Program-made: the position numbers and the translations under genes
Source of the DNA: Hyalella azteca
Taxonomy: Eukaryota > Arthropoda > Malacostraca > Amphipoda > Hyalellidae
Assembly (NCBI RefSeq): GCF_000764305.2
Contig: NW_025934994.1
Coordinates: 62,001 to 126,000 of the forward strand
Reading direction: 5' to 3'
DNA length: 64,000 nucleotides
Notes under the pieces: model-generated
Told to the model about the DNA's origin: nothing
Databases searched by the model: none
Seen by the model: the letters and a program-made list of their open reading frames with translations, nothing else
Shown: in pieces, positions 44,566 through 57,190 of the stretch
Numbering within the stretch: position 1 is the first letter of the stretch
Layout: each line of letters opens with the position of its first letter

Positions 44566-45018
44566 AAAAGGTACGAAGCAATGAAAGACTAGGAAGCAAT
44601 GAAAGACTAGGAAGCAATGAAAGACTAGGAAGCAATGAATGCATGTATGAATACGAAGCAATGAAAAACTAGGAAGCAATGAAAGACTAGGAAGCAATGA
44701 AAGACTAGGAAGCAATGAAAGACTAGGAAGCAATGAATGCATGTATGAATACGAAGAAATGAAAGACTAGGAAGCAATGAAAGACTAGGAAGCAATGAAA
44801 GACTAGGAAGCACTGAAGGTATGTAAGACTAGGATGCAATGAAGGCATGTAAGACTAGGATGCAATGAAGGCATGTAAGACTAGGATGCAATGAAGGCAT
44901 GTAAGACTAGGATGCAATGAAGGCATGAAAGACTAGGAAGCCATAGAGGCATATAAGACTAGGAAGAAATAAAGCCATGAAAGACTAGGAAGCAATGAAG
45001 ACATGAAAGACTTGAAGG
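44566..45018. repeat. 18/25-bp compound minisatellite
   Basis: First part: GAAGCAATGAAAGACTAG units with a higher-order variant GAATGCATGTATGAATAC. Second part: GATGCAATGAAGGCATGTAA plus GACTA. Confidence 0.9.
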
Positions 45019-45387
45019 TGCAGAAGCCTTCTAAGTGTCAGACACAATCGAGCAACCGTGGAGTCACCACGTAGGCAAGAGAACATTTTTAAGCTGCATG
45101 AACGGACGTAGAATTGACTTAGCTAATTGTGATGCTTTTAACAGGTACCATAGCTCAATAATCTTTAATTTTTAATCAAAAGTAATGATGGAAAACAACA
45201 CATGGGCAAGAGACAATATGGGAATCTCACTGAGTTTCCAGAACGTGCGTCGGACTTATTTAGTTAATGACGATACATTTAGCAGGCAATATTATTGTAT
45301 TCGTTGCGATATTTGTTATAAAAAATAAAGGTTCAAGAAGAATGAGTAGTGAGTATACCCATATATGAAATTATATTTACGATCTAG

Positions 45388-45540
45388 GAATTTAAAAGCA
45401 AAAAACAATACCACAAAAATTCACCATATCTTTATAAGAGAAAAAGTTTCGGTGTCCAGCTCCATCGTCTGTTCACAAAATTCAGTTCAGAAGAAGTTCA
45501 GATCTAGAAACACGAATACAATAAATTAGTAGAGTAAAAG
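45388..45540 (-). mobile_element. PLE terminal-repeat-like segment with third hammerhead-like copy
   Basis: Homologous to one arm of the palindrome at 63.3-63.6 kb: same order of GGAATTTAAAAGC, TTCACCATA..TTATAAGAGAAA, and TTTCGGTGTCCAGCTCCATC (minus-strand core at 45446-45471). Followed 150 bp later by PLE coding remnants. Confidence 0.65.
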
Positions 45541-45695
45541 GCACTGTTAGGTTTTAAAACGGAGAATAAATAAATAGGACATGAAAATTAACGCTAGTAA
45601 ACGGCCTATCTATTTACTATTTCAAGAGGAACGGAGCTAAAAGCGGCATTTAGACTAGGCTTCTGCTTGAATATACTGTATATAGGGATTCTAAA

Positions 45696-46334
45696 ATGCG
45701 TAGATCAGTAACACCGGATGCGGAAGGTAGAATTTTAAAATCTAGCAAAGTTACCAAATCTGATGGCCGTTTCCAAACTACTGTTTTTAGAAAATCGACC
45801 TTTACCGGCCTGAGCACCAGCTTTTTTAGCTTTTGTTCTTTCCGCTTCAAATTAAATGGGATCCAAACATTGATAAACCGCGACTTTCGCATTTGCTCTA
45901 CTTAATTTCTAGCCATGCACTCTGAATTTGAATTGTTGTGCAATATCTTTTCACAAAATGGCTTTCCATCGCACCTGGTGTTTACCCAAATCAAGAAGTT
46001 TATGTCTAAGCAGTATACTGCAGTTGTTCCCAAGTGTGACAATAGGAAAGTTGTTTACTGTTCTTTTCCCTACTTTAGCCTCGCATCTGAAGCTATGTCA
46101 AAGGAAATAAAAGTATTATTTGCTAAATATCTTCCGGATGTAAATCTTCATGTGTTGTTGGTTAACAATTTTAGAATCATCTCGTTTTTCAGGTTTAAGG
46201 ATACCCTACCTGTTCTTATGCGATCGTCACAAGTTTACAGATATAGTTGTGCGCAGTGCGCATCAGCGTACGTCGGTATGACGTCACGCAATTTCTATAC
46301 TAGGCTGGCTGAGCATAAGGGCAGGAATTGGTAG
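45696..46334 (+). pseudogene. Penelope-like element fragment: reverse transcriptase end plus GIY-YIG endonuclease start
   Basis: One frame contains GRFQTTVFRKSTFTGLST, the thumb-side motif of PLE reverse transcriptases (TTVYRKPTFTGLYT type), then LNGIQTLINRDFRICS. After an in-frame TAA at 45903-45905 it continues with FPYFSLASEAMSKEI, a basic linker, and YSCAQCASAYVGMTSRNFYT, the GIY-YIG endonuclease signature. The fragment is cut off by a 29-bp minisatellite. The stop and missing 5' portion mark it as dead. A relative of the element's terminal sequence lies 150 bp upstream at 45388-45540. Confidence 0.8.
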
Positions 46335-46441
46335 AGGCGGGACGTGAACAGAGTTGCTGGTAGAGGCGGGACGTAAACAGAGTTGCTGGTAGAGGCGACG
46401 CGTAAACAGAGTTGCTGGTAGAGGCGGGACGTAAACAGCTT
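46330..46441. repeat. 29-bp minisatellite (4 copies) truncating the PLE fragment
   Basis: GGTAGAGGCGGGACGTAAAC then AGAGTTGCT, starting where the PLE endonuclease frame ends. Confidence 0.92.
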
Positions 46442-46996
46442 CCTTGATGTAACCCCATAAGAATTAGTCACGTGAGATCAGGTGATCTCGGTGGCCAGAA
46501 GTGTAGAGCCAGATCTTCATTTCCCATGCGTCCTACCCAAGGCTCGAGAACTGGCTTATTCAAAAAGTTTTGACATCAAGATGCCAATGGTGCCGCCCAA
46601 TTTTGCGTCTGAATAGGTTAAAAATTTTTTAATCTCTCTGTCTCCATTTGGCGCATCCATTATTAATTTTGAGTTAATTCTTTAATAAATACGAATTTGT
46701 TAAATTGTGTCCATCATATATAAATAACACTGTATATTAATGTTTATTAGTTGAGTCCAACATGCAATGTTTTTAGCTGAAAACTGTTTGGATCAACACA
46801 TAATATCAACGAAATAAAATTAAATTCTACTTGGAATAATGAGTCATCAGAATAATTTTTTGAGACTGTTCCCTTTTTCGACGCATTTACCCGCCCGCAT
46901 GACAGTATAAGTCAAGCCAAAAATAATACCAGCATTGGCAGCGCATTGTTCAATTTTTCTAAATTATGGGTTAAAAACCAAGTTCACAAATTTTCC

Positions 46997-47166
46997 ATTT
47001 TTAGCGCATTTCCTCATTTATGGAAAAAATGCACTATTGTGCTCGCCAAGTCCGTCTGTCCGTCCGTACGTCCGTCTGTCTGTCTGTCCGTCGTGACTCC
47101 ACGTTTTCTTCGACGAGAAAATGCGCTCTGTCACTCACTTCAGTGAGTACTGAGTTATATTTTTTT
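46997..47166 (+). mobile_element. Dispersed hairpin repeat, copy C
   Basis: TTTTTAGCGCATTTCCTC ... GTCCGTCTGTCC block ... GAGAAAATGCGCT ... ACTCACTTCAGTGAGT (one change in the palindrome) ... ACTGAGTTATATTTTTT. Confidence 0.8.
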
Positions 47167-47871
47167 ACAACATAAGGTTTCTCTTAATGGATTATGAATG
47201 TTCGCAAAAACAACATATTCCTCTATGTTCCATAGACGATTTTTTTGTTGGGAAAAGAAGTCGTTTCATGTCCTTCCCAAAATATCTTTCAAAGATTTTT
47301 ATTGGCTATGATGGCTATCGCGTTTTTCTTATAAAGAGGAGAATGTGTAGGAAAAAAGGACACGATGACCTTGAACAAAATTTAATACAGAATTACCCGC
47401 GTGCTTATGGTCCTCCTCGTTCTCATACTTTCATAGAAAATGGTCGAAAGCTGCAGAAAATTTTTGATGTAAACTTTCAGAGCAATAACTAAACATTTTA
47501 GACTGTGAATGGATTCGAGTTACGACCAATATTATGACCGAGGAGCTATAACCTCTCGAAAAACTTCGAGTTTTTCAGACAGACTTTGGAATTATTTCTC
47601 TCCTATATTAATGCATGTGAAATTGACAAAATATCAATATGAAATATTAATAATGGATAATTAATAGAGGATCCAAGATCCCACTCTTCATTTGGTTGTG
47701 TAATATGCTTGTATAAACTTTGTGTAATGTGTGAAAATCTTGTGTAAATTCCATGCTGTTTGCAAGAGAAATTTGCAATTAGCATAGAATCAATTTGAAT
47801 TTCAGATTTTAAATTAATAAGCCTCCGTCATGCGGTGCACCAATGCCTCTTGAATAACATTTCCATTCCAG

Positions 47872-47983
47872 GCAATCTAGATCCTGTGGCGGAAGCAAAC
47901 AAAAGCAAGAAAAAATATCAGGGACTCACAATTTCGGTGCGAATAATTTTTACCTCCGAAGGTCACGTCAAGATACTTTGTAT
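47872..47983 (+). CDS. Candidate internal exon, unknown product
   Basis: 112 nt between a good acceptor (catttccattccAG) and donor GTAAGC. Frame: NLDPVAEANKSKKKYQGLTI, then SVRIIFTSEGHVKILC, with two bases carried over. Family not recognised. Confidence 0.3.
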
Positions 47984-48095
47984 GTAAGCAATCAGAGAAC
48001 TGGATTACTGGGCACTGCATCCCGTATTTTCCAACCATCACAGCGCCTCATGTGCGTCACTGCACTGGCTGCGATTGTACGAAACGCCAAAGTTT

Positions 48096-48246
48096 TTATT
48101 TTACAGTGGAAAACATTTCTCGATAGTTTTGCTGAAATTCGGTAAATTCGCTTAAATTCGGCAGCGCGCTATATGGAACGGACGCAGCTTTCTGTCTATA
48201 TCTGGTGACGAGACGGGACAAGGGCTGTACTGCATGTGGAAACTCG
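48096..48246 (-). CDS. Candidate terminal exon, unknown product (49 codons)
   Basis: After acceptor atttatcAG: EFPHAVQPLSRLVTRYRQKA, ASVPYSALPNLSEFTEFQQN, YREMFSTVK, TAA. Base composition is higher in GC than the flanks. No family assigned; upstream is immediately a minisatellite, so any parent gene is interrupted or has its next exon far away. Confidence 0.25.
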
Positions 48247-48261
48247 CTGATAAATATGCAC

Positions 48262-48445
48262 GTATAGCGGTCTAAGTCCACGTAGCGGTCTAAGTACACA
48301 TGGCGATCTAAGGACATGTATCAGCCTAAGTAAACGTATAAGCGGTCTTAGTACGCGTAGTAATCTAAGTATACGCGTACTAATCTAAGTATACGTAGTA
48401 ATCTAAGTATACGCGTAGTAATCTAAGTATACGTATAAGAAGATT
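48262..48445. repeat. About 20-bp degenerate minisatellite
   Basis: About nine units of GTAATCTAAGTATACGCGTA and relatives. Confidence 0.85.
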
Positions 48446-48507
48446 GTTTATAAAAAATAGTTGTGATTAGAGTACACGTAGTGATCTATATACACGTAGT
48501 TGTAGAA

Positions 48508-48612
48508 GCGGCCTGCACACACGACCAGCAGCCTGCACACACGACCAGCAGCCTGCACACACGACCAGCAGCCTGCACACAACCAGCAGCCTGCACACGA
48601 CCAGCAGCCTGC
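48508..48612. repeat. 20-bp minisatellite (5-6 copies)
   Basis: GCAGCCTGCACACACGACCA, with two shortened units near the end. Confidence 0.92.
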
Positions 48613-50430
48613 AGCTCTGTTCATAGCTTTGCTGTGTAGTCAAGGTATTTGAAATATTTGTATCGGGAAATCATCTATTTCGTAATAAAATCGAAGCTAA
48701 GGAAGCTTTGTAAATTAAATCAACAATACCAATTTCAACTGTGGTGGTCTACTTCTCCGAGAAATGTGAATGTAAATGTGAGTTAATATTTACTTAATAA
48801 AATGCGTAAACAATCCGATGCTCAAATATTTTTCAGACATGTAGCACAGATTTATGTTTTTTGGTTTGAAACAGAAATATTAGCATTCAAGCGTTGAACT
48901 TTCTTTATCGTACTGTAGCTTGAAGAATATATAAGCCAAATAAAATAATTTAAAATAGCAGTTAGTCTGCTGCAATGATTTGAAAAAACTTGGAAAAATC
49001 CAGTGGTGATTATTCGCTACCTTATGAGGATCGCGAGAAGATCGATGATCCCCACCACAACTCCTATTATTGAATAATAGATTTAATTATTTGAAATCGT
49101 GGGATAGTTATTGTATTATTTTAAGAATTTTGTTGGTTAAAATATTATTTAAGAATGTAATGTAAGAATATAATATTATTTAACGATTCCAGCTTGACAA
49201 AATAGTGACGAAATGAACGTGACATACCGCTACGCTGCTTGCAATTTAAGTCAAAATCAAAAGCTGACTCGGCAATTTTCCATCTAAAGATTTATAGGCC
49301 CGCTGTATTGAACTGGGTCTGGGCTCTCATGTGCTAGAGACCCGTTACGTTCAAATGGGTAGAAAAGATCACACTGAGAGACCACACAAAATTCTCGAAT
49401 ATTTAATTATGTCAAAGAATGAAGGTTCAACTATAATTTGGGGCGATATGCAAACGATAAATAATTAATCGAATTATTTGAACAATTATAACGGCCTTAC
49501 AAAACAAACTAATGTTGAGAATCATGACAAGAGTATATGGATGAAGAGCCAACTCGTGGCGGGAACGAGGTTCAATCCTAGGTGCTGACTTAGGCTAAAT
49601 ATATATAACGGCTAAATCAATATCGGTGGCATTATGTCTCTCTAACCTGTTTCATCTAGCAACAATATCAAGGAGCACAAAAATAAAATATACTCAAAGC
49701 AGCTCACCTGCTCAGTGTGGATCTTGGTCGACTAGTTTATTCGAAAGATCCAGCACTGTGCTAAGCGACGGAGTGAAAATATTGGCATTGAGGATTAAAC
49801 CTGTGTAGAAATTAAACCTATTGGAAAAATGAGGTTGTAAACCTTTACAAATTATAAGTTTCACAGATTAGTTGTTATACTTTTTTATGATATTTCCTGA
49901 AACTCAATTTAGCCAATTGCCAATAGTTATCACAAAAATGTGAATTAAACACGTAAGAATAATAAGCGTGTCGATTCGCCTTTCTCATCTGCAATTATGT
50001 CGATTTGACCCAGGCATTACTTTATTTGCTCAGGCGCTCAGAATTCATATATTGAATCATTTACCAAATGTAAATGAACCAAATATTAAAGGACTAATGT
50101 TGCGGCATTGTATATATTATTAGAAATCTGGCTATGCTAAGTACCGATTGTAAACTTTGTTCAAATACAAATTCAATTTGCGGCTAGTCTGCCGCCAGTT
50201 TTTACATCTACTGCATTTATTGCTCCATCTCTGAATACGAAATTTTAATTTAAGTTTCGTCATATTATTTTTGCTCACACTAACAACGATAATTTCAAGA
50301 GTTTCATTGTATTCGTTTTTAATACAAGCGTGGCCTTCAATGCATTTTCTGCCTAAGAAATTCAAAATCAAATTAAATATTTCCTATTTTGCAGATTGCA
50401 GCGGCTAGCTCTTACGAGTTTCGTCCAGAC

Positions 50431-50550
50431 ATAAATCTTGTATTGTTCGATTTAATCTCCTCAGAAGTCCACAGCAGGAAATAAATCATAAATCTTGAAA
50501 GGTTCAATTTGATCTCCTCCCGAGTCCGCAGTAATTTGAGGAAATAAATT
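50431..50550. repeat. 57-bp imperfect tandem duplication
   Basis: ATAAATCTTG..TTAATCTCCTC..GGAAATAAAT occurs at 50431 and 50488. Confidence 0.75.
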
Positions 50551-50560
50551 GGCTCTTCAG

Positions 50561-50700
50561 TGCAGTTCTCCGAGACGCACCTGGACTTCCGTCCCTTTGA
50601 AGAACTTATCGAAAACCTCGCGTTAGATTGTCGAGTCGTCACCAAGGGCTCCTTCAAAGGAGCATTCTGTCTAGCCTTACCGAGCTCTAAAATGAATTAA
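50561..50700 (+). CDS. Candidate terminal exon, unknown product (45 codons)
   Basis: Acceptor attggctcttcAG, then QFSETHLDFRPFEELIENLA, LDCRVVTKGSFKGAFCLALP, SSKMN and TAA. The other strand is also open, so strand is uncertain. Not in simple phase with the 47872 candidate. Unidentified. Confidence 0.28.
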
Positions 50701-51683
50701 TTCAAGTTTAAGAGCTCAAATAGATGTATGTATATAAAACATCCTGACAAGACAAAGAGAGAATTAAGGAAACTTCTGTCAGGATATGAAGCGAACAATT
50801 GATTGAGTTACCGTTCACCAAGATTCGATGCGTTCAATAATAAATCCGGCTGCTCAGTCGCCACTAAGAATTTCTAAGAGGATCAGTCTACCAGCCTTCG
50901 CGATCACTCAAAACTTGTTTGATTATGCAATGCCTTTGATCGAGAGGTTGCTGCTGCTCTTATGGATTGAAGGGTAGAATTCATTTATTAATAACTAAAA
51001 TTCAAAATAGAAATCTGCAAAATTTCAAGGCTAGACATACATCACAAGAAGACTATTTGTCAGTTTACCAAAATATTTACTCTAAAAATTATACCCAGAA
51101 AAAATTTAATTTTCTGCCGGAAAATTCAACCATCGGCATTAAAAACTTTTGAACATACAAAATTCAGTGGTATTTGCCCCAAAATATTTATTCCTTAAAC
51201 TTACTGTGTATTTGTGATTATACAATTTTCGATCCTATATTATTTTTCAGTGTAGCATACATCATAGGACGAAAACTCTTGAAATTAATTGCATTAGATT
51301 TTATCAAACATAACAATTTTGACAGATTCCTGACCTCCTTAAAGAGATATGTGCAAACAGAAAAGCGATTTTATCCGGGGGCAAGGAAATCAATCTTCAT
51401 TCCTTTAATTATTATAATTATTTTATTATTAGAATTATACATATATTATAATATTAAAATATATAATTAAATATAATATTTAATTATTATAATTACTTTG
51501 AATTTATTGTTCAAGTGAGAAAATAAACTAGTATAGCTACGAGATGTATTTATTTCCTAATTCGGTAGCGCCCTTATAAACAGAAAAGGACCAACTAAAC
51601 CCACGAATGTGTTTAAATAGTGTGCCTACACATATTTCGGGACAACATATATCAGAAATACTAAATATTTATGAACAAGACTT

Positions 51684-51826
51684 AAAAAATATAACTCAGT
51701 ACTCACTGCAGTGAGTGACAGAGAGCGCATTTTCTCGTCGACGGAAACGTGAAGTCACGGACGGACGGACGGGCTTGGCGAGTACAATAGTGTATTTTTT
51801 CATAAATGAGAAAATGCGCTAAAAAT
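51684..51826 (-). mobile_element. Dispersed hairpin repeat, copy D (inverted)
   Basis: Reverse complement of the same family. It begins AAAAAATATAACTCAGT on the plus strand, has the intact 16-bp palindrome and perfect 13-bp inverted ends (AGCGCATTTTCTC / GAGAAAATGCGCT). The tetranucleotide block is shrunk to about four units, so its length is polymorphic between copies. Confidence 0.8.
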
Positions 51827-52628
51827 ATGCGAATAAGCCGTGTACGTGAATTTGTCAATTATATAGAACCTTTGAGAATTTGTTATGCTTGGCAATGATG
51901 AACGAAAATTCGTAACAAAGGCTGTAACTATTATTATTTTTAGTGCAATAGAATGTGTAATGTTCGGCTCTTACCTAACATTTTACCATGCTAGTATTAC
52001 TGTACTGCAAAGCAAGTATTGAAGTATCATGAAGGTGGCGGGTTCCTATCGTCAAATGTTTTTTACTAAAAACCCATAATTATGTCGAGTTGTAATAACA
52101 AACCATTTAAATTATCATGTTTTGAACAGACTATTATGCGACCTAATTCTTTCCCTTTTTATAAAGAAATCCATTCATTTTGCATATTTTAAATATATTT
52201 TTGTGTTTATTGACAACTCAATTACTCTGGCGCTGAACGAAATTAGTGAGCCTCGCAATTGCAAAAATTCGACAATACAACAATGGCAGCTGATTTTTCA
52301 CTCACGAATTCTACTTTAGCAAAATTTTAGCGATACCAACTAATCTATTAGTTGGTTAGACTAACTAAAATCGACTTTGCTAATTGCTAATATTATAGGC
52401 CACTTCATGAAGCCTATTTATACCATCTTTGTATTTTATTATGAGATGGCAGAAATTATATGCGTACAATTTATGACCAGAGAGTGCATTTGAATTTTCA
52501 AGGAGTTGAACAATTCTTAGATGACGTTGGTAGATCAAAAGGCAGATTTAGCAAATAATAATATATTAACGACGTTTCGAATGTAGCAACATTCATTTTC
52601 AAGTTAAGAGAAGCATTGAATAGTGAAA

Positions 52629-53336
52629 TTAGGGTTTCTCTGCCCTCCAGGTTGAAGATGACAGGTGAGACGGTCTCAATGTCGTGGTTGTTAGTCCAAA
52701 TACTCCAATGTAGTCCAAATGATGAAGAAGTCTACAACCTTCTTTGAAGCAAAATTTATGAACTACACTGGCCTCTTTGAGAACTTGAGCTTTTTGGCAG
52801 GGGCCATTGTTTCGTATAGTCCGGAGTTTGACGTTGTCAAGGGTGTCGTCAAGCATATTGAATTCATCAATGAACTTGAGATGAAGCTGCTTGTTTATAA
52901 TACTCAATGTCGCAGTTGTTAGTCCAATTCCTCCAATGTAGTTCAAATAATGAAGAAGTCTACAACCTTCTTTGAAGCAAAACTTATAAACTACACCGGC
53001 CTCAAGGAGAGCTCCCGCTTTTTTGCAGGGTCCATTGTTGCGCATAGTCCGGAAGTTGACGTTGTGGTCAAAATCGTCACCAAGCTTTTTGAATTCATCA
53101 ATGATCTTGAGATGAAGTTGCTTGTTTGTAATATTCAATATCATGGTTGTTAGTCCAATTACGCCAATGCAGTCCAAAAGATGAAGAAGTCTACAACCTT
53201 CTTTGATACAAAATTTATAGACTACACCGGGCTCATGGAGAAATCCTTTCTTGCAGTGGTCGTTGCTGCATATAGTCTGGAGTTTGATATTATATCTAGA
53301 CATAAAATATCTTTGTATTTTATGTCTATTCAACAT
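52629..53336 (-). pseudogene. Penelope-like element remnant: GIY-YIG region triplicated in tandem, in frame
   Basis: A 235-codon open frame contains three copies of a 76-77 residue block. Each has NNGPCKKAGALLE-like text, then VVYKFCFKEGCRLL, then YIG..GLTTATL, then INKQLHLKFIDEF. The order linker-Cys motif-YIG-LTT matches the part of PLEs leading into the GIY-YIG endonuclease. Copies are spaced 228 and 231 nt, both multiples of three. All three share a three-residue insertion after YIG (VIG, GIG or VFG). No reverse transcriptase is attached. It is probably a dead element fragment that amplified locally; the preserved frame is unusual. Confidence 0.72.
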
Positions 53337-53339
53337 TTT

Positions 53340-56079
53340 TGTTCATGAACAGGTTTTTCAATTGCTAAATATTTATTTTACATAGCGGCTGGAACTTTGC
53401 ATATCCTTTTCAGGACTTTCAGGACTTCTGAAATATTTTGCTATGCTATATAGTGATAATAATTCCTGTAAGAGAAGAGTTTGATGTCGTTAATCATTCC
53501 TCTCAGTGACTTTAACGAATACAATTTCAATGAATAACAGTCGTCATGAAGCGGCAGTATTCCGGTGTATCAACTGCCATTGTGAGGGATCCTTTCGAAA
53601 AGTGAGTTGGATAAAGTCAAGTATTCAATTTTTCCCTATCGCTTGACACTAACAACCGATTACAATAACGTGTATTTGAACACTTAGGCGAAGAAAAAAT
53701 GTAACGAAATTTGAACACAAAGAAAAATTAAACGATTTTCGACGTTTCCGCTTAAGAATAACGAGGTTTCTCAATTCCTATAGAATTTACCAAGTTTGGG
53801 CATCCGAATTTCACCGACCACCGGAAAGCCTGCAGAAATGAAAGACAAACATGGAAATTTGACATTTGAAATTCATGGCGCGCCAACAGTGTTGGCTGTC
53901 GGTGGAGGCCTGAATTAGGTCCATTTTATTCTATGGGAGGCAAGAGCGAGATTATCAATTATTTTTGTTATATAATGGGTGAATTTAACATCAACCTCAA
54001 TGCTTCAGTATTATTATATAATACTACATTTCTTATTTAAATTCATGTTGGAAATATAATCATAGTGAAAACTTACTTGTAGAAATTTCCGTGTTCTTAA
54101 ATTACTACTCAATTTATAGCCTTCATGACTGAATCGTTTATGTATTTCTTGCAAAATACTTGAATTTCGATTTAAAATACTTGTATTTCAAGTTTGAATA
54201 CATGCTCCTCTAACTTAAATAATGGTGTTTCAAGTTAAAATACCTGTAAGTGAAGTTTATAGTTATAGTTCAATTAAACTTCAAGATTATTGAGCTATGC
54301 TTCACTATACCTTCTTTGTTATTCATGTTTAAATACTTCTGCTCCATTTTCAAATGCCTCTACTCCAAGTTTAGATACTTTCACTTCATATTCAAATGCT
54401 CCTACTCCATGTTTAAATACTTTTACTCGAAAAGTACTTTTTACTTTCACTTTAAACTTTCCAGTACATCAAGTTTCAATACAAGCAAATTACATATGTA
54501 AAGTGACGTGCTCAAAGTGACTGAGCGTAGAATGGGCTTCATCTCTATGTAATTATTGCAAACCCGCCATTTCATTGTAACCAGTCCATAAACATAATTT
54601 TATTTACTTTTCACGTCTTTGCCTTTATTAGTAGCGCTAATAAAACAGATCAATTCAATTTGAGTATGAAAGCAAGAATTTCTGTTCCCCGATAATGAAC
54701 ATAATATAATTTATAAATATAATTTGCACAAAAAATGAATGCTTGTGAAAACGGATAAGTTCTAATCGACGACATTTGGATGTATAAAGCACATGGCTAT
54801 CTGTCAGATGCAGATGGCAATATTAGCTGTCGATACGTTCAAAGCTATGCAAATTAGTTCCGTGTATTTCAGTGCAAATTTACGAAATGTTACCACTCTA
54901 AATGAGAACATTGACACTAATTACAATCTTTTTAATTAACTCCTGATATCCGCGTTTCACGGGACATCAGCATCCCGGTCCGGGTATAGAGACACGCTCC
55001 CGCAGTCCTTAGGATCGATGCACGATGGCTGGGCGACGCAGGATGGATTTTCCGGCGCCTGCTCCGCTGAAGTTACCCGATACTTGGAGCTCCTGAATAA
55101 ATTTCCACTGGGCGGCAGAAATTTTGCATTTAAAAACAGCTATCAACGCCTTTTTCAAGGGCCTGTTCAAAAGAAGCAAGCATGGGCTTTCCGGATAGAA
55201 ATTGAAAAACAGTTTCAGGTTTCTTTAGAGCGTTTTCAGGGTAATTTTTATCAATGTTCAATTACATTTTACGACAACTCCAAATAACGAAAACTTGCAC
55301 CAATGCCCGAACAACATCGCACAAATCGTTAATTAACGAAGCGGATATTACAAAGATTTGTAACCGAATGACCATTGACCTATGACAAATACTCCATTAG
55401 ACTATTTAGTGCTAATGTTAATTACTGGTATAATAATAATAAAGAATGGCATTCAGGTTTAGATCGCAACTATTCACCACAAGTTTCTTTGGACATAATT
55501 GTGTACGTAAACGTGATTTTAATAGAATTTCGACTAATTTAACTGTTGTTTAGGGCGTCTTTTGCAAATCAGGAGTCAGACTCATTCAGAGCTCAATAAT
55601 TTTCCTTATCTTTCCTTCATGAACCTACCAGAATTATAGGTTGGTTTTTAACCCTCAAAATATTTATCTTTGCTTAATTGTGCTCAAATGTAATTTTAAT
55701 TTTTTCAAATGTTTTTCTCCTTTAATTTTCAAAGAAATAATGCAAAGAAACTAATATACAAATTTCACGAGTTTTCACCGTTTGGTTTTCGCAAAATATT
55801 TCAGTCGTTCAACTCCGAAGCATTTGGCAAAGACTAGTCACCGTCGAGGCCAATGTTCACATTAGTTGAACTGTACAGGAATATCCTCTGGCAGTCAGCC
55901 TCCCTGGTCCCAAAATGTCGGTAACTTCAACAATTAATGTCCCGGGATTTGTGATCAACGGCACTGAGCCCATTGGGACAGCGTGACAGGTAGGACCGCC
56001 CCGCATTAAAAGATGGATGATCGAGCCTAACTTGTGGAGCCTAACTTGTGTGGAGAGAAAGTGTATCCCTTCAGAGGAA
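53340..56079. other. Non-coding, nothing firm
   Basis: Between 54250 and 54500 a loose repeat of TTTAAATACTT(C/T)TACTCCA-type words occurs. A GC-rich patch at 54960-55100 is open on both strands (90 codons plus; 57 codons minus) but unrecognised. Confidence 0.5.
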
Positions 56080-56305
56080 GCAGTAGATAATATAAAATAG
56101 GTGCCTGGAAAATATATAGTGCGCTAGGTTACGTGTTAAGTATTGCAAAGTTCGTTATAAATAAGAAGTGCGAAGATACTGCAAAGATGAAGCTGTAGAT
56201 AAGATAAAATAGGTGCGTGGAAAGCATGTTGTGCGCTAGGTTACGTGTTGAAGTATTGCAAAGTAAATTCGTAATAAAGAAGAATTTTCAACGTTATAAG
56301 CGAAG
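56080..56305. repeat. 112-bp imperfect tandem duplication
   Basis: TAGATAATATAAAATAGGTG starts at 56084 and recurs, slightly changed, at 56196; both contain GTGCGCTAGGTTACGTGTT. Confidence 0.85.
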
Positions 56306-56896
56306 ATATTGCAACGATGGGTTGAATATTATAAGAGAAGTTGTCAACTTCGTAGGCAATGTTGGAACTGAGATGTGTCTAGCACAGTGAACTGAGGAAT
56401 TGAAGAGATATATTTAATGCTCTAAGCGATGTCGTAAGAGGGATGTTCAAAACCAAAAGTAAAGATTCAAGATAGGAAATATTTTACGAGACAAAGTAAA
56501 AAATGGGTCATACATGGCATATGCGAAGGTTACCAAAAAGTGTGTATTATAGGTACAGCAGTTATGTAGGAGAAATATCATTGTCGTGAAGATATAGACA
56601 CCCTGGAAATGTACTGAATTAATGCTGTAGGTGTTTCATAATTGCGGTAGTTAATTCATGTAAATGTTACTTAGTTTAATTGTAGATACAAGCAAAATGT
56701 GTTTGTTATTTTGCGAGTGACATTCATGATTATGAATTCCAGCAATGGCGGCATTAACATGAGCTGCGCGGTCTCCTTACCTGATGCAAGTGGAGTGCAA
56801 GCCCAGTACAAAAATGATTATAACGCGATATAAAACTTTGCTACAAGCAAGAGTCGCTTTCAGGTTTAATCAGTGATCACCCCAAACCTATTTATC

Positions 56897-57190
56897 TAAT
56901 ATTTGAAAAGTATATTACATAATTATAACTTAATTATATTGTAAAATCATTATTTAATTATTATATGTAACTATTATTTTATTCCATTATATAATTATAT
57001 AAATTAATATATAAATCGTGATCCTCAGAAATACAAAATATTCTGTAAAATATATTATATAATTATTAGTTAATTATAGAACAAAATCATTATTTAAGAA
57101 TTCTATGTAATTGCTATTCAATTCCATTATATTATTATTAATTAATATATATAATCCTCAGCCTCGGAAATACAGAATTTTCGGTAAAAT
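56897..57190. repeat. 150-bp imperfect tandem duplication, AT-rich
   Basis: AAATCATTATTTAA occurs at 56944 and 57094 with matching surroundings ending in TCAG..GAAATACA. Confidence 0.8.

Noticed and set aside
44395..44813. Minus-strand frames of up to 115 codons with LLPSLS repeats
   Set aside because: By-product of the 18-bp array and interrupted by the N at 44564.
47187..47492. 101-codon plus-strand frame next to a dispersed repeat
   Set aside because: Starts at the end of the repeat, no recognisable motif, no splice or codon support.
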